Positions 24,139 to 34,900 of a stretch of DNA of 64,000 bases are shown here, piece by piece. The DNA lies in assembly GCA_905221605.1 (NCBI GenBank), contig CAJNDS010002596.1, positions 110,001-174,000 on the forward strand, given 5' to 3'. The DNA comes from Symbiodinium natans (lineage: Eukaryota; Sar; Dinophyceae; Suessiales; Symbiodiniaceae). The notes below the pieces were generated by a model. That model worked only from the letters and a program-made list of their open reading frames with translations. It ran no database searches and was not told where the DNA came from. How positions within the stretch are numbered: position 1 is the first letter of the stretch; the number at the start of each line of letters is the position of its first letter. Position numbers and translations under genes: made by a program.

Positions 24139-24249
24139 ATGGTGTGCTGATAAGTCAGCTATAAGTAGGGTAATGAAGGTTGTAACTACCTTATGTAAGG
24201 TACTTATAATAGGCCTACTTGTGAGTACCAGTACCCATGACCCTTCAAG
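24139..24249. mobile_element. MITE-like element, family F (diverged)
   Basis: TATAAGTAGGGTAATGAAGG and the right end GTACCCATGACCCTTCAAG follow the family F order. The left terminal repeat is degraded. Confidence 0.5.
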
Positions 24250-25302
24250 TTCTAGACTGCACACCTGAGTCACGCACTTGGGAATTTTTCAAGAGAGATT
24301 CATGGGCAACGATGGGTTTGGGGTTCAGGGTTTGGGGTCTGTTCGTGAGCCCTAAACCCTGAGCCCTAAACCCTGAACCGTGAACCCTAAACCCAAATCT
24401 TATCGTGAATGCAAGCCCCAAAACATCTTGGGATCATTCATAAGCCTAGGCACGGCTGTGAGCAGTTAGCGCTCAGGGTGTCGGAGGTTGGAGAGAAAGC
24501 TGCTTATAAACCCCAAGCCCTGAACCCTAAGCCCTAAACCCTAGTAGCCCTAAACCCTAGTAGCCCTAAACCCTAAACCCTACTAGTGTAGAGGAGGGGC
24601 TAAGGGCTCAGGGCTTCGGAGTGTGCGCGCCTCGCCATCGATTTCAACGAGGCAGTCGAAGGCCTGCCCACCACAACGGGGCGGTTTAGGGTTTAGGGTT
24701 TAGGGTTTAGGGTTTAGGGTTTGGGGTTTGGGGTTTAGGGTTTAGGGCAGTCAGCGAGTTGCCTCTTGAGGAACTCGCGCTGAGCCACCATGGTATGGAA
24801 CGCATATAACTTACCTTCTGTCGAGATTGGGGTTGTTGCAGTTTTAAGTTTTAACAGAAGCGACCCAGCAGAAGATTCGAAGCCTTCTCCTTATCTAGAC
24901 CCAGAGGTAACCTAGGAATAAAAAGGGCACCCTTTTGGGTTTTACGAGCGTATAAGGGAACCCCAACCCCCAAAAAAAAGAAATAATGGCCTATTCTCCG
25001 GGTCCTCGCCTCGCTATGCCTAAGTTCGGAAATCCTGAAGCCTCGGAACCCTCCATAGTGAGGTCGTTGAGAACCAAAACCCTAAACACTAAACCCCACA
25101 CGGCCCTGAACCCCCAACCCCAAACCTTAAACCCTACACCCTAAACGGCCCTAAACCCACAAACCATCAACTCTCATCCCCTCTTGTTTGTAGGGCTCAG
25201 GCTCAGGGCTCAGGGCTTATCAGCCTGAAACCTGAAATCCTAAACTCTGAACCCTTGAGCCCGAAATCCCTAAGTCCCAGACCCGGACGACAGGCTGACC
25301 AC

Positions 25303-25373
25303 CCTAAACCCTAAACCCTAAACCCTAAACCCTAAACCCTAAACCCTAAACCCTAAACCCTAAACCCTAAACC
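25303..25373 (-). repeat. CCCTAAA array
   Basis: Ten consecutive CCCTAAA units. Confidence 0.9.
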
Positions 25374-26130
25374 ACCCCATCTCCCCCCATAAAACGAAGA
25401 TCTGCGCGCCTTGACTTCCTGCTCTGGACTGCAGGTTGAGTTCCAGTGAGACATGAGGCCGCCGTAGACCTGGGCGGGCTTGTATGGTTTATGGGGGTGT
25501 ATAGGGTTTATAAGGGCTCCACCCGAGACCCTACAAATCGCCAGTAAGGGGCTTCGGGAGTGTTGGGGTCTAGGCTTCGGGTTCTCAAGGATTTAAGAAT
25601 GTAGGGGCTTCAAGGATTTGGGGTTTGCGACTATCTAGGGACTGAGGTGCTAACTTTCATAATCGCTGCGTTTAAGGAGGGGTCTGCGATTAAGCGTTGG
25701 GTGGGGTTGCCGCAATGCAAAAGCCGATGTTTTCGACAGGCTGCAGATTTGGTGTGTTGCCTCTGGGTTTGTGCGTTTCTGTCATTCGTTTTACGCAGCT
25801 GCTGCATGGCTGATACAGCAGCAAATGAAAAACCATGAGACATCTGAGACATCGTGAGCAAGATAGCAGGCACGGCGTGCAGTGAAAACCCTGAATCGAA
25901 AAAGATGGCACGTGACACTATGTGAGTTGCGTGACGGTGTCACCCCCAACTTCCCTAAATCTTAACCCCAACAGGCTTCCCCTGCTTCATGCAAGTGCTT
26001 ACAGATGATTTACTCGGCGCTGTGGTGTGTCTGTGTAATCTGATGATCTGTTAGATGGGCCTCAGCCAGCTTCTCCATCAAGGTTGTTTTTGACGCACTC
26101 GGCCCTCATGAATGCATGATTTCCCTTCGG

Positions 26131-26500
26131 AATTGAGGCTTAATTGCTGACCCGCCCTCCATAATTAAGGCTTAATTGCTGACCCCCCCCCCACACGATC
26201 ATTAAAGATAGCTCAGCCGAGCTTAATTGCAGAGGGGGGGTCTGCAATTAAGGCTTTTGCAGCGCTTTTTGGGTCCAAATCCCTGCCAAAACCATGAAAA
26301 TCACTCTGTTTCGGGCAGTTTTGGCACGAAAACTGCTGCAAAAACCTTAATTGCAGACCCCCCCTCTGCAACTAAGCTCGGCTGAACTATCCTTAATGAC
26401 CGTGGGGGGTGGGGGGGGGTTCAGCAATTAAGCCTTAATTACCGAGGGGGGGGGTCAGCAATTAAGCCTTAGCTACCGAGGGGGGGGGGTGAGCAGTAAG
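26131..26500. repeat. Large foldback inverted repeat
   Basis: Left arm about 26131-26273, right arm about 26333-26500, near-perfect inverted copies with a roughly 60-bp loop. Each arm is built from repeated GGCTTAATTGCTGACCCCCC modules and one CAGCCGAGCTTA module; the right arm has one extra copy of the G-run module. No coding capacity. It could be a foldback transposon or a large-TIR MITE. Confidence 0.85.
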
Positions 26501-27127
26501 CTTCCCGCTATCTCTGCTTACTTCTTCAGGCGGTTTCGGGTTTTAGGGTTGTGCATTTTAGGGCTCTTAAGTTAATTCTTAAGTTATGCCCTAAAAACCC
26601 TCTCCGCCTGCCACACTTTCAAGTCTTCTTTCTTCTTTGGAGTTTCCGGGGTAGGGACGAGGGGCTGCTTTGTCACCTCACGCTCACGCCAGAAGACGAC
26701 GCCAGGTGAGAAGAAATGAGCGCCCAGTGTGTGTTGTGTGTGTGTGTGCATGCAAGTTGTAGTGTCAGACGAGCTCAGACAAGCGAGCTGATTGGGTCAT
26801 TTGGAGCCTGGGGCCTGGGGTTTGGAGTTTGTTTTACTCAGGCCTTTTTTTCCAAGGCTTCATTTTGCATCAATATACAAAATGAACTAAAATATCTAAA
26901 TCACCAGGAGTTTTTCCTTAATTACCGAGGCCGTTGCTTAATTGCAACCCAAAACCCCGATTTATGAAAGTTAGCAGACTGAGGGATTTAGGACTTAGGG
27001 TTTGGGACTGCGGGATGTGGGGAGCTAGGGATTTCTGGAGCTAGGGATTTGGGGTTCGGGGCTTCAGAGGCTTTAACTGCCGCAGATCTTGACTCTTCGT
27101 CAATATGGAGAGGAGTATGCCCCGCTA

Positions 27128-27229
27128 AGTAGCCCAGCAACCATATTCTATAAGGACACCCTTTTTGGGGTTAGTTACTTTTTAAGGGAACCCATCACCA
27201 GGGGAGAGGGTGCCACTGGCCTGCGTACT
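27128..27229. mobile_element. MITE-like element, family I
   Basis: Left end GTAGCCCAGCAACCA, then TAAGGACACCCTTTTTGGGG, and right end GGTGCCACTGGCCTGCGTAC. Imperfect inverted ends matching the 14824 element. Confidence 0.5.
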
Positions 27230-27443
27230 AAGCCCGGCAAGACCAAAGCAGCCCTAAACCCTAAACCCTAAACCCGAAAATCCAAATCACAAGTCAAAGA
27301 TGGATGCGTGGGGCCAGTTCTCAACGTCCCATCTTGGGAAGCTATTTAGCGTTCTTGTGGGTTCATAAGGGAACAGGGTGCTTTTGGGAACGGGTATCTT
27401 GATGAGCTACCATGCTGTAGTGGTACCCTCACTTAAGTTCCTA

Positions 27444-27510
27444 AACCCTAAACCCTAAACCCTAAACCCTAAACCCTAAACCCTAAACCCTAAACCCTAA
27501 ACCCCAAACC
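27444..27510 (-). repeat. CCCTAAA array
   Basis: Nine CCCTAAA units, the last one CCCCAAA. Confidence 0.9.
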
Positions 27511-27962
27511 CGCGGCCTCCTTCACCACGGGGACCGCCTTGTCTGCGGCATCGAAGGCAACGCCGATGTTGGACCCCCAGCCTGAAATTTGCGCCAAGGT
27601 TTTGAGGGGATGCGATTTTATGAGGCTATGTAGGGTTTAGGGTTTAGGGTTTAGGGTCTAGGGTTTAGGGTGTAGGGTGTAGGGTGTAGGGTGTAAGGTT
27701 CAGGGTGACAAAGGTGCTCGAGGCGTAGACACACACTCACATCGCTCGCACCCCTAAATCCAAAACCCTAAACCAGAAACCCGAAACCCTAGACCCCAAA
27801 CCCTAAACCCGAAACCCTAAACCCTAGACCCTAAACCCTAAACCCGAAACCCTAAACCCTAGACCCCAAACCCTAAACCCTAAACTTTGGAAGGCCCAGG
27901 GGCCTGAAAACATCCCCTGAAAAACTTGGAGCCCTCAACTCTGAAGTCTATATCAAGGGAAA

Positions 27963-28098
27963 GGGTTTAGGGTTTAGGGTTTAGGGTTTAGGGTTTAGGG
28001 TTTAGGGTTTAGGGTTTAGGGTTTAGGGTTTAGGGTTTAGGGTTTAGGGTTTAGGGTTAGGGTTTAGGGTTTAGGGTTTAGGGTTTAGGGTTGAACCC
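27963..28098 (+). repeat. TTTAGGG array
   Basis: About nineteen TTTAGGG units with one 6-mer (TTAGGG) slip near 28060. Confidence 0.95.
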
Positions 28099-28355
28099 TG
28101 ATTCTGGGGACGAGGCTGAGGTCCAACTTTGCCACGACGACCGACACCTGGCCGTACAAAGGCATTTTGGGTTTAGGGTTTAGGGTTTCGGCTTTGGGGT
28201 CTCCAAGAGCCTTTTGTTAAGGAATACGTCTTACGTCATGATTAGGACCGCTTGGTCGTCTAAGGAAGATTGCATAGTGTTGGGCTCGGGTAAGCTCTTG
28301 TATGCCTCTTGCACCATGAACACTAAAGCCTAAACTCTAAAACCTGAGTAGCCCT

Positions 28356-28565
28356 AAACCCTAAACCCTAAACCCTAAACCCCAAACCCTAAACCCTAAA
28401 CCCTAAACCCTAAACCCATGAACCCCTTCAAGCAGCCACGCCTGCCTGTGGTTTGGCCTCCGCGGCCTCGGTGGGAGCATAGGTTTAGGGTTTAGGGTTT
28501 AGGGTTTAGGGTTTAGGGTTTAGGGTTTAGGGTTTAGGGCTGAAGGTTTAGGGTTTAGGGTAGAG
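28356..28565. repeat. Opposed telomere-like arrays next to the copia insertion
   Basis: CCCTAAA units (28356-28420), a spacer of about 60 bp, then TTTAGGG units (28481-28565). The copia element begins about 130 bp downstream, so it inserted into the telomere-like mosaic. Confidence 0.85.
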
Positions 28566-28697
28566 GGTTGGGTTTGAGACCCAGCACAAAAAATGCAGGC
28601 TAAAACCACCAACCCGGGGGGGGGGGGGTTCACTTCGCCCCCGGAGCGCTTTCAGGGTCTTGGGTGTTCGGGCTTAGGGGGTTAGGGTTTAGGAAGC

Positions 28698-28943
28698 TGT
28701 TGCCTGAGGTTGATTGCTGTGGCGCGACTCTTCAGAGCCGGAGGCTCGAATCGAGACAGGCCAGAACATCCGACATAGAGAGGCAGCACACACTCGACAT
28801 AAGCAACTTACAGCATTGCAGATCTGCTGTGGTGTGCGTGAGAAAAACCCCATGTCCGATCGCCATGATCCCATTGCCATGCCGTCCTCCAACCCACCTG
28901 ATGACATGCAATCAGTGCATAACCTGGGCCCCGCCGGCCAACA
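28698..28943 (+). repeat. 5' LTR
   Basis: 246 bp, TGTTGCCTGAGG to GCCGGCCAACA. The reading frame of Gag-Pol is already open inside it. Confidence 0.95.
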
Positions 28944-31900
28944 GGTTATGAGCCCAAGCGCTCAGGGCTTGGCTTTGGATGGTGAAGATCGAGGTCCCGA
29001 CTACGGCGGTGAAGCTGCTGCAACTGGAATGGATGGTGGTGGCCCATGCGGGGTACTGATGAATGGTGTTGCTGGATCTCGGGCTCAGCGGGTTTTTTCG
29101 ACCTATGGGTCGGTGGTGCCCCCTGACTCTGATGTTGACACTGCACGTATCCCTGGGCAGACTGCAGCTTCTGTTTCGGACGCTACGACAGCTGATGACA
29201 CCGGACCGGGCGCGGCGACCAACGTGGGACACACGTATACTAGGAATGCGGACGTACGCATCATGACGGCGCCGGCAGCAACTGTACAAGAGATGACCAC
29301 TACGACGACCGTGGAACAGTATGCTGCACTGCCCGTGGCTGAGGTGACAATGAGCTCTCAGACTAACCATCTGGGGTTTTCTCCTCCGGAGGAGCTGTTG
29401 GATGGGTCACCACGGGCAGCGGGTGCCAACAATGGGCCGGTCTGGATTGCACGCCTTGGAGAATTTCTCCAACGCAGGGTGACTCAAGCGGGGGCTATCT
29501 TGGAGAGGACGACGAGGCAGACTCCGACCCTTTCCCCGCCAGCGAGTTGGGCCCAGGATCCAGGGCGCTTGTTCACGCCAGAGGCTGAGCAGGTGATGCA
29601 GTCTTGGAATAGGCGTGCGCCTCTCCTACATGGTCCTGTTCCTCCTCGTGACATTGAGTCATCAAGTGGTTCCTTGACGCAGGAGCAGATCCTACAAGAA
29701 GTTCAGCGGCAAGTTCAGTCTGCCATGAGGGATCACCAGGAGGAGCTCAAGAGGACTAAAGGACGCCAAGAGGCCTTGGAAGAAGAAAACAATCGACTTC
29801 GAGGTTCACTACGGCAACTGCTGGAAGCAGGAGTTCCTGTGCGGGACACGAATCAACTTGATGGTGGTGGCAATCTGGTGGGACCTCCAGGAGATCCTGA
29901 GCATACGCTCGCTGCGCCTCCCGGACTTGCACGAGGTGGTGGAGTGGGTTCTGAGCTTATGGGTGGAGGCAATCCTGCTGGACTACCACGACACGCTGAA
30001 GTTGTTCAGGGTGAAGTTGGTGAGCAACGTGTACGTGCAGAAGAGCAAGCAAGGCATCCAGCGGCCGGTAGTGTACGATTCAGTCTACTTGAAGGTGATC
30101 TTGGTGTGCATCAAGAAGGGCATGAACGTGGAGCGACAAGACCTGAATCGGGGGCTTCTGCGTGTGATCCTCTTGGCCTTGGACATGGAAGGCAGTCAAG
30201 GGGGGCAGGAGTTTCCCAGGAGGCTCTACGTGCACCAGGACAACACCGAACCTTGAGTGGTAGCGCTGTGCCACCACCTCCGCCGAAGATGTCGGCATCA
30301 GCAGGCCAGCAAGGCCCCTCTGATCCCTTCGGGCTGCTTGCCCAGGGAATTGCACAACTACAGTCGGCGATGACCGCGAGCTTGACGGCGAGGACTTCGG
30401 AACCTGAGGTGGTGAAACCAGGTCTGGTTGATCTCCCGCGTCTTGCTGAAGCATCGGATACGAGTGCCATAGATGTGGGAGACTGGCTTCACAGCCTCAT
30501 GAACCCTATGGGGGACCTCTCCAACTCCTCTTCTTCTTGGTGGCACGCGATCCTCACATCCCTCGAGGCCTATTACCAGGCATATCTACGAGCTTCCACT
30601 AGAGACAAGCTGAGTTTGAGGCCGGAGACGTTTGCCTGCGCTGAGGTTGGGGATAGCAAGTGGTCACGGGTAGACAAGCGAGCGGCATCCATGATCCTTG
30701 CCAGTCTTCCGGAGTCGGTGAGGGGCGAGGTTATGGCGGCAAGACTTTCCGGCACGCTACAGATTTTGGCTCGGGTGATAGTGCTCTATCGACCAGGAGG
30801 AGCAGCAGAACGACAGCAAGTGTTGAAGGCTCTGGAGAGTCCTACAGTCGCCAGCACACCCCTCGAGGCCGTGGAAGCGCTACGTCGATGGTCTCGTTGG
30901 TTGAGAAGAGCAGAAGATGTGGGACTACAACCCCCAGATTCCAGCGTGTTGCTGAAAGGCCTGGACATGATGGTTCGGAAGCCCATCACGGAGAGCAGTG
31001 AGATATCGTTCCGCATCGGCATCCTCCGATACAACCTGGAAGTGGACACGAAGCCTTGCACTGCTACGGTCAAGGAGCTACACCAAGCGCTGCTGTCTGA
31101 GTTTGAGCAGGTCGCCTTCAAGGGGAGGTCTAAGGGCGCTACGAACTTGAGAGCAATTGGGGCCGGGACACCCTCAGAATCTACCCCCTCTCCAACGTTG
31201 CCTTCGAACGACCCCAACAAGAAGAAGTCCACACCTTGCAAATTCTTCCTTACCGACAATGGATGCAAGAAGGGAGGATCATGTCAGTTTTCCCATGATG
31301 CTGACAGGAAGCAGAAGCAAGGCAGATGCTTCACTTGTGGAAGCAAGCAGCATGTCCAGAAAGAGTGTCCTACACGCCCCAGGAGCCCAGCGAAGACAAC
31401 ACCGACGGCTGCGACATCGTCCAAGACCACAACTCCTTCTTCATCTGGCACCTCTGGCGAACCTCCTGCTTCGACAACGGCGGCTTCCCTGAATGCCCTT
31501 CCACCAAGTACAGAGTCGGTAGTATCTGGGCAATCATCGTCGGGCACTGAATCACAGGCTGACGTTCAGTCGCTTTTGAGAGAGGCCAATATGATGTTGC
31601 GCCAGATGACACAGATGAACCTCAAGACCCTGACTTTGGCCACAGTGGAGCGAGAAGCAGCTTGTCGAACAGGCTTGTTGGATTCTGGAGCGTCGCATGC
31701 GTACAGGATTGGGTCAGAGGAAGAGTTCCAAGCGGCCACAAAAGTGCAGGTCCAACTGGCAGACGGCAAGGAGGTTGAGCTACGGCAGACCTCAACGGGG
31801 ACCCTTTTATCCCCGAATGATCAGACGAGTCCCATAGTCCCTCTCGGTGAACTCATTGAGAGCCTGGACTGCACCTTGGAATGGACTAGAGATGGGATGA

Positions 31901-34900
31901 CGATACAGCACCCCCAACGAGGTGAAATTCGTCCTCGCATGGTTGCTAATTGCCCGACGGTGACAGAAGGACAGGCGCTGGAGCTGATCAGGGACATAGA
32001 GGAGAAGAAGAATCAGTTGGTGGATGCTACAAGATCTTCAGCGAAGTTGCTTTGGTGCTGGGACAAGGAGCAATCCTGGTCGCAACATCTGTTTGACTTC
32101 TTGGATACAGGGTCAAGGACTGCTCAACTTCGGGCCATGGAGGCGGAGGATTCTCCGTTCAAGGGGCTGTCAGCTTCTGTGCGAGCTGCCTTGGCTGAGG
32201 AGGTGGTTCTCAATGTGGATGCTGGCGCTAAGTACGTGAAGGCTATGCCGATATCAAGAAGAATGCGGCGAACGCTTTTGGCTGCCCCTTGGACACTGCA
32301 TCTCTATGCTGGAGCAGGCAATCATGGGGACTTAAAGTCTCTCGGGCCAATGCTTGAGGTGGATATCCAGATTTCCAAGGCCTATGACCTTCGCAAAACC
32401 GCCGGAACTTACCGAGCTCTCCTCTGGTCCGCTGCACAAGGATTACTTGATGGTGTTGTTGGCGCCCCCCCTTGTCGAGGCACGGAGGACGAAGAGTTGG
32501 TGGCAAAGCAGATGTGGCTGATGATGGTTGCGAAGGCTGCGAGGATCAAGAGAACGGGTTTTCCAGTGTACTTGGCGATGGAAGGAGATAGGCTGCTGGG
32601 TGAGCTCGTGAAGAATGAAGATGGCTGCTTACCGAATGTGGCGAAAATCTTCACGAACTACAAGGATGCCATGTGCTTGGAGACCTTGACTCCGGGTGTC
32701 CTTACCAACCTTGATATGCAGCTGAACGATGAGAATAAGAAAGCCAATGATGGTCGATGGACGGCAACATTCAAGGAGTCCCTCGCGCAGGCCGTAGAGC
32801 AGTGGAAGCTGAGGCCTGAAGAGGTTCAGAGGGCGAAATGGATGGCAAAGATGGACAGCAATCCTGACGCTTTCCTCAAGGCTTTGAGCACTAAGGAGCT
32901 GGCGGCCTGGAAGACTCATATACGGAACAACCACATCCCGTATAACCGAAGATGCCGTACCTGTGTCGAAGCATCAGGGCTGGGACGAATGCATAGGAAG
33001 GTGAAGACACCGAGCTCGTACTGCCTGTCGCTGGACATTCTCGGACCATTACGACAACGAGGTGAAGATCCTGATCATCGGGATTATCGCTACATGCTGG
33101 TGGGAGCTTATCTCTTTCCTAAGCTCGAGTCCTTCAAGAAGAAAGAAGGCCAAGAAAACCCAGAACCACCACCAGCACTGGATCCAGCGGAAGAAGAAGG
33201 TGTAGATGAGGGCCATCGTTTTCGTCCTGTCATGGAAGGGAAGAGCGTCATAGGTGGCGTGGGTGTGGAGGACCTTGTCGGGGAGCAGGGTGCCATTTCT
33301 TTCGACGACATGTTTGCGGAAGAGGAGGAGGACCTTGCACCACCTCCAGAAGAAGAACTACCCGCTGGATTGTCAGATGAAGACTTCAAGAAGTTGTTCG
33401 GTGAGGAGGTTGGTGACGGGAACCCGGAGTTTCAAGTTCTCTATGTGGCTCATCCGTTGCGCACTCGGACGACAAACGAGATCGGCGCTGCCGTGCAGGA
33501 GATTTACCTCAAACTGCGTGCAGAAGGTTTTCCGATTGTTCGAGTTCATGCTGACCGAGTTCGGGAGTTGAGGGGTACGGCTTTGAGGCGGTGGCTACTA
33601 CAACGGGGAACCATTGCTACGTATACCGAAGGCCAGTCACCGCAGAGCAACGGAAGAGCGGAAGCTGCAGTCAAATGGATGAAAAATCAGGCGAAACGAC
33701 TTCTCCTCTCGACGCCTGTTCCTCGGTCGTGTTGGACGGCTGCCATGACCTATTCGGCCTGGGCACAGAGGGAAAGAGCTATGGGACGCGGCGCTGACCT
33801 CCTTCCTTTCGGATCCAGAGTTCACCTCAGGTCCAAGGTCTACGGCACTGGTGGCAAGTACGATCTGAATTCGCGGTGGAAGCCAGGCTACTATGTGGGG
33901 CCCAGTGTGGATGTTCGCGGCGGGCATGTGGTTCGTTGTGATGATGGCACTTACCTGACGTCCCAGCACTTGCGCCCGAACCTTGTAGACTCAGACAAGC
34001 TTGGTGGTAAGCCCGAGTTTGAAGCCATCGTCACAGAGCCTGTAAGAAGAGTGGTGGGCAAGCGAAAACCAACCACGATGGAGGAGCCTCAGGAGGAGGA
34101 TGTTGAGCATCTTGTAGACCCCGGCCATCCCGCAGAAGAGTATGCAAGGGTGCTGCTTGAGGAGGAGTTCCTGGAGAAGGATCAAGTGGAAGTACTGGCA
34201 GGGTTGTTACCAATGAAGACCGACGCCCCGAAGAGGTTTGGTGAAACAGGTGAAGATGGCGGCTGGTGGTCGTCGGGCACTTTCGTCCATGGAGGTGTGG
34301 TGGGGGTCCGGTCATCGTCATCTGCTTTCCCTTGCACTACGAGAGTCCTCACCAAGTACCTGAAGCAACTCCAACCGGATGCCTCCTTCTCAGCGGTGGC
34401 CCTGTTTATCAACGTGCAGACGAAGGCTCACAAGGATGTGCACAATTTGGGCATGAACATCATCACCCCACTTTCGAAGTTTGAGGGAGGAGGTTTGTTG
34501 ATGGAGCCGGCTGGGGAGGAGTCCTATCAGCTGAACGTGAACGAAGGGACCTTGCAGTTCGACCCCAAGGTGAAACACTCTACGCTTCCTTGGTCAGGAG
34601 GAGATAGATTGGTCCTTGTCGGATACCACACTCGAGGCGTGGAAAAGATCAAGGAAGAGGACCGACAACGTCTCCATGAGCTGGGGTTCCCACTACGTCC
34701 CATCACATCGTCGCCACCAAGGATCGCCAAGGCACAGTCTAGCGCGCCAAAGACGAAGGGGTTGGGATCACCGAACGATTTCCGCCCTCTGCACTCAATC
34801 AATGAGGACTTGGAGATGGTGCTCAAGGATTTGGACGAACGGGCAACGAGGCTGAGAGACTTGCTTGAAGAGGAGGAGATCCTTGCAGAAGAGTACCGCA

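Larger units (their letters stand above)
22607..28697. other. Repeat mosaic, no recognised gene
   Basis: 22.8-23.8 kb has few telomere-like repeats and is mostly unique sequence without a recognisable reading frame. 23.8-25.6 kb and 26.9-28.7 kb are rich in CCCTAAA/TTTAGGG. 25.6-26.1 kb has overlapping open frames on both strands (a 95-codon minus-strand frame at 25631-25918 is the longest) with no family resemblance. A foldback element fills 26.13-26.50 kb. Confidence 0.6.

Noticed and set aside
28912-29370. Antisense 152-codon gene in the copia Gag region
   Set aside because: Shadow of the Gag frame; no start context or domain.
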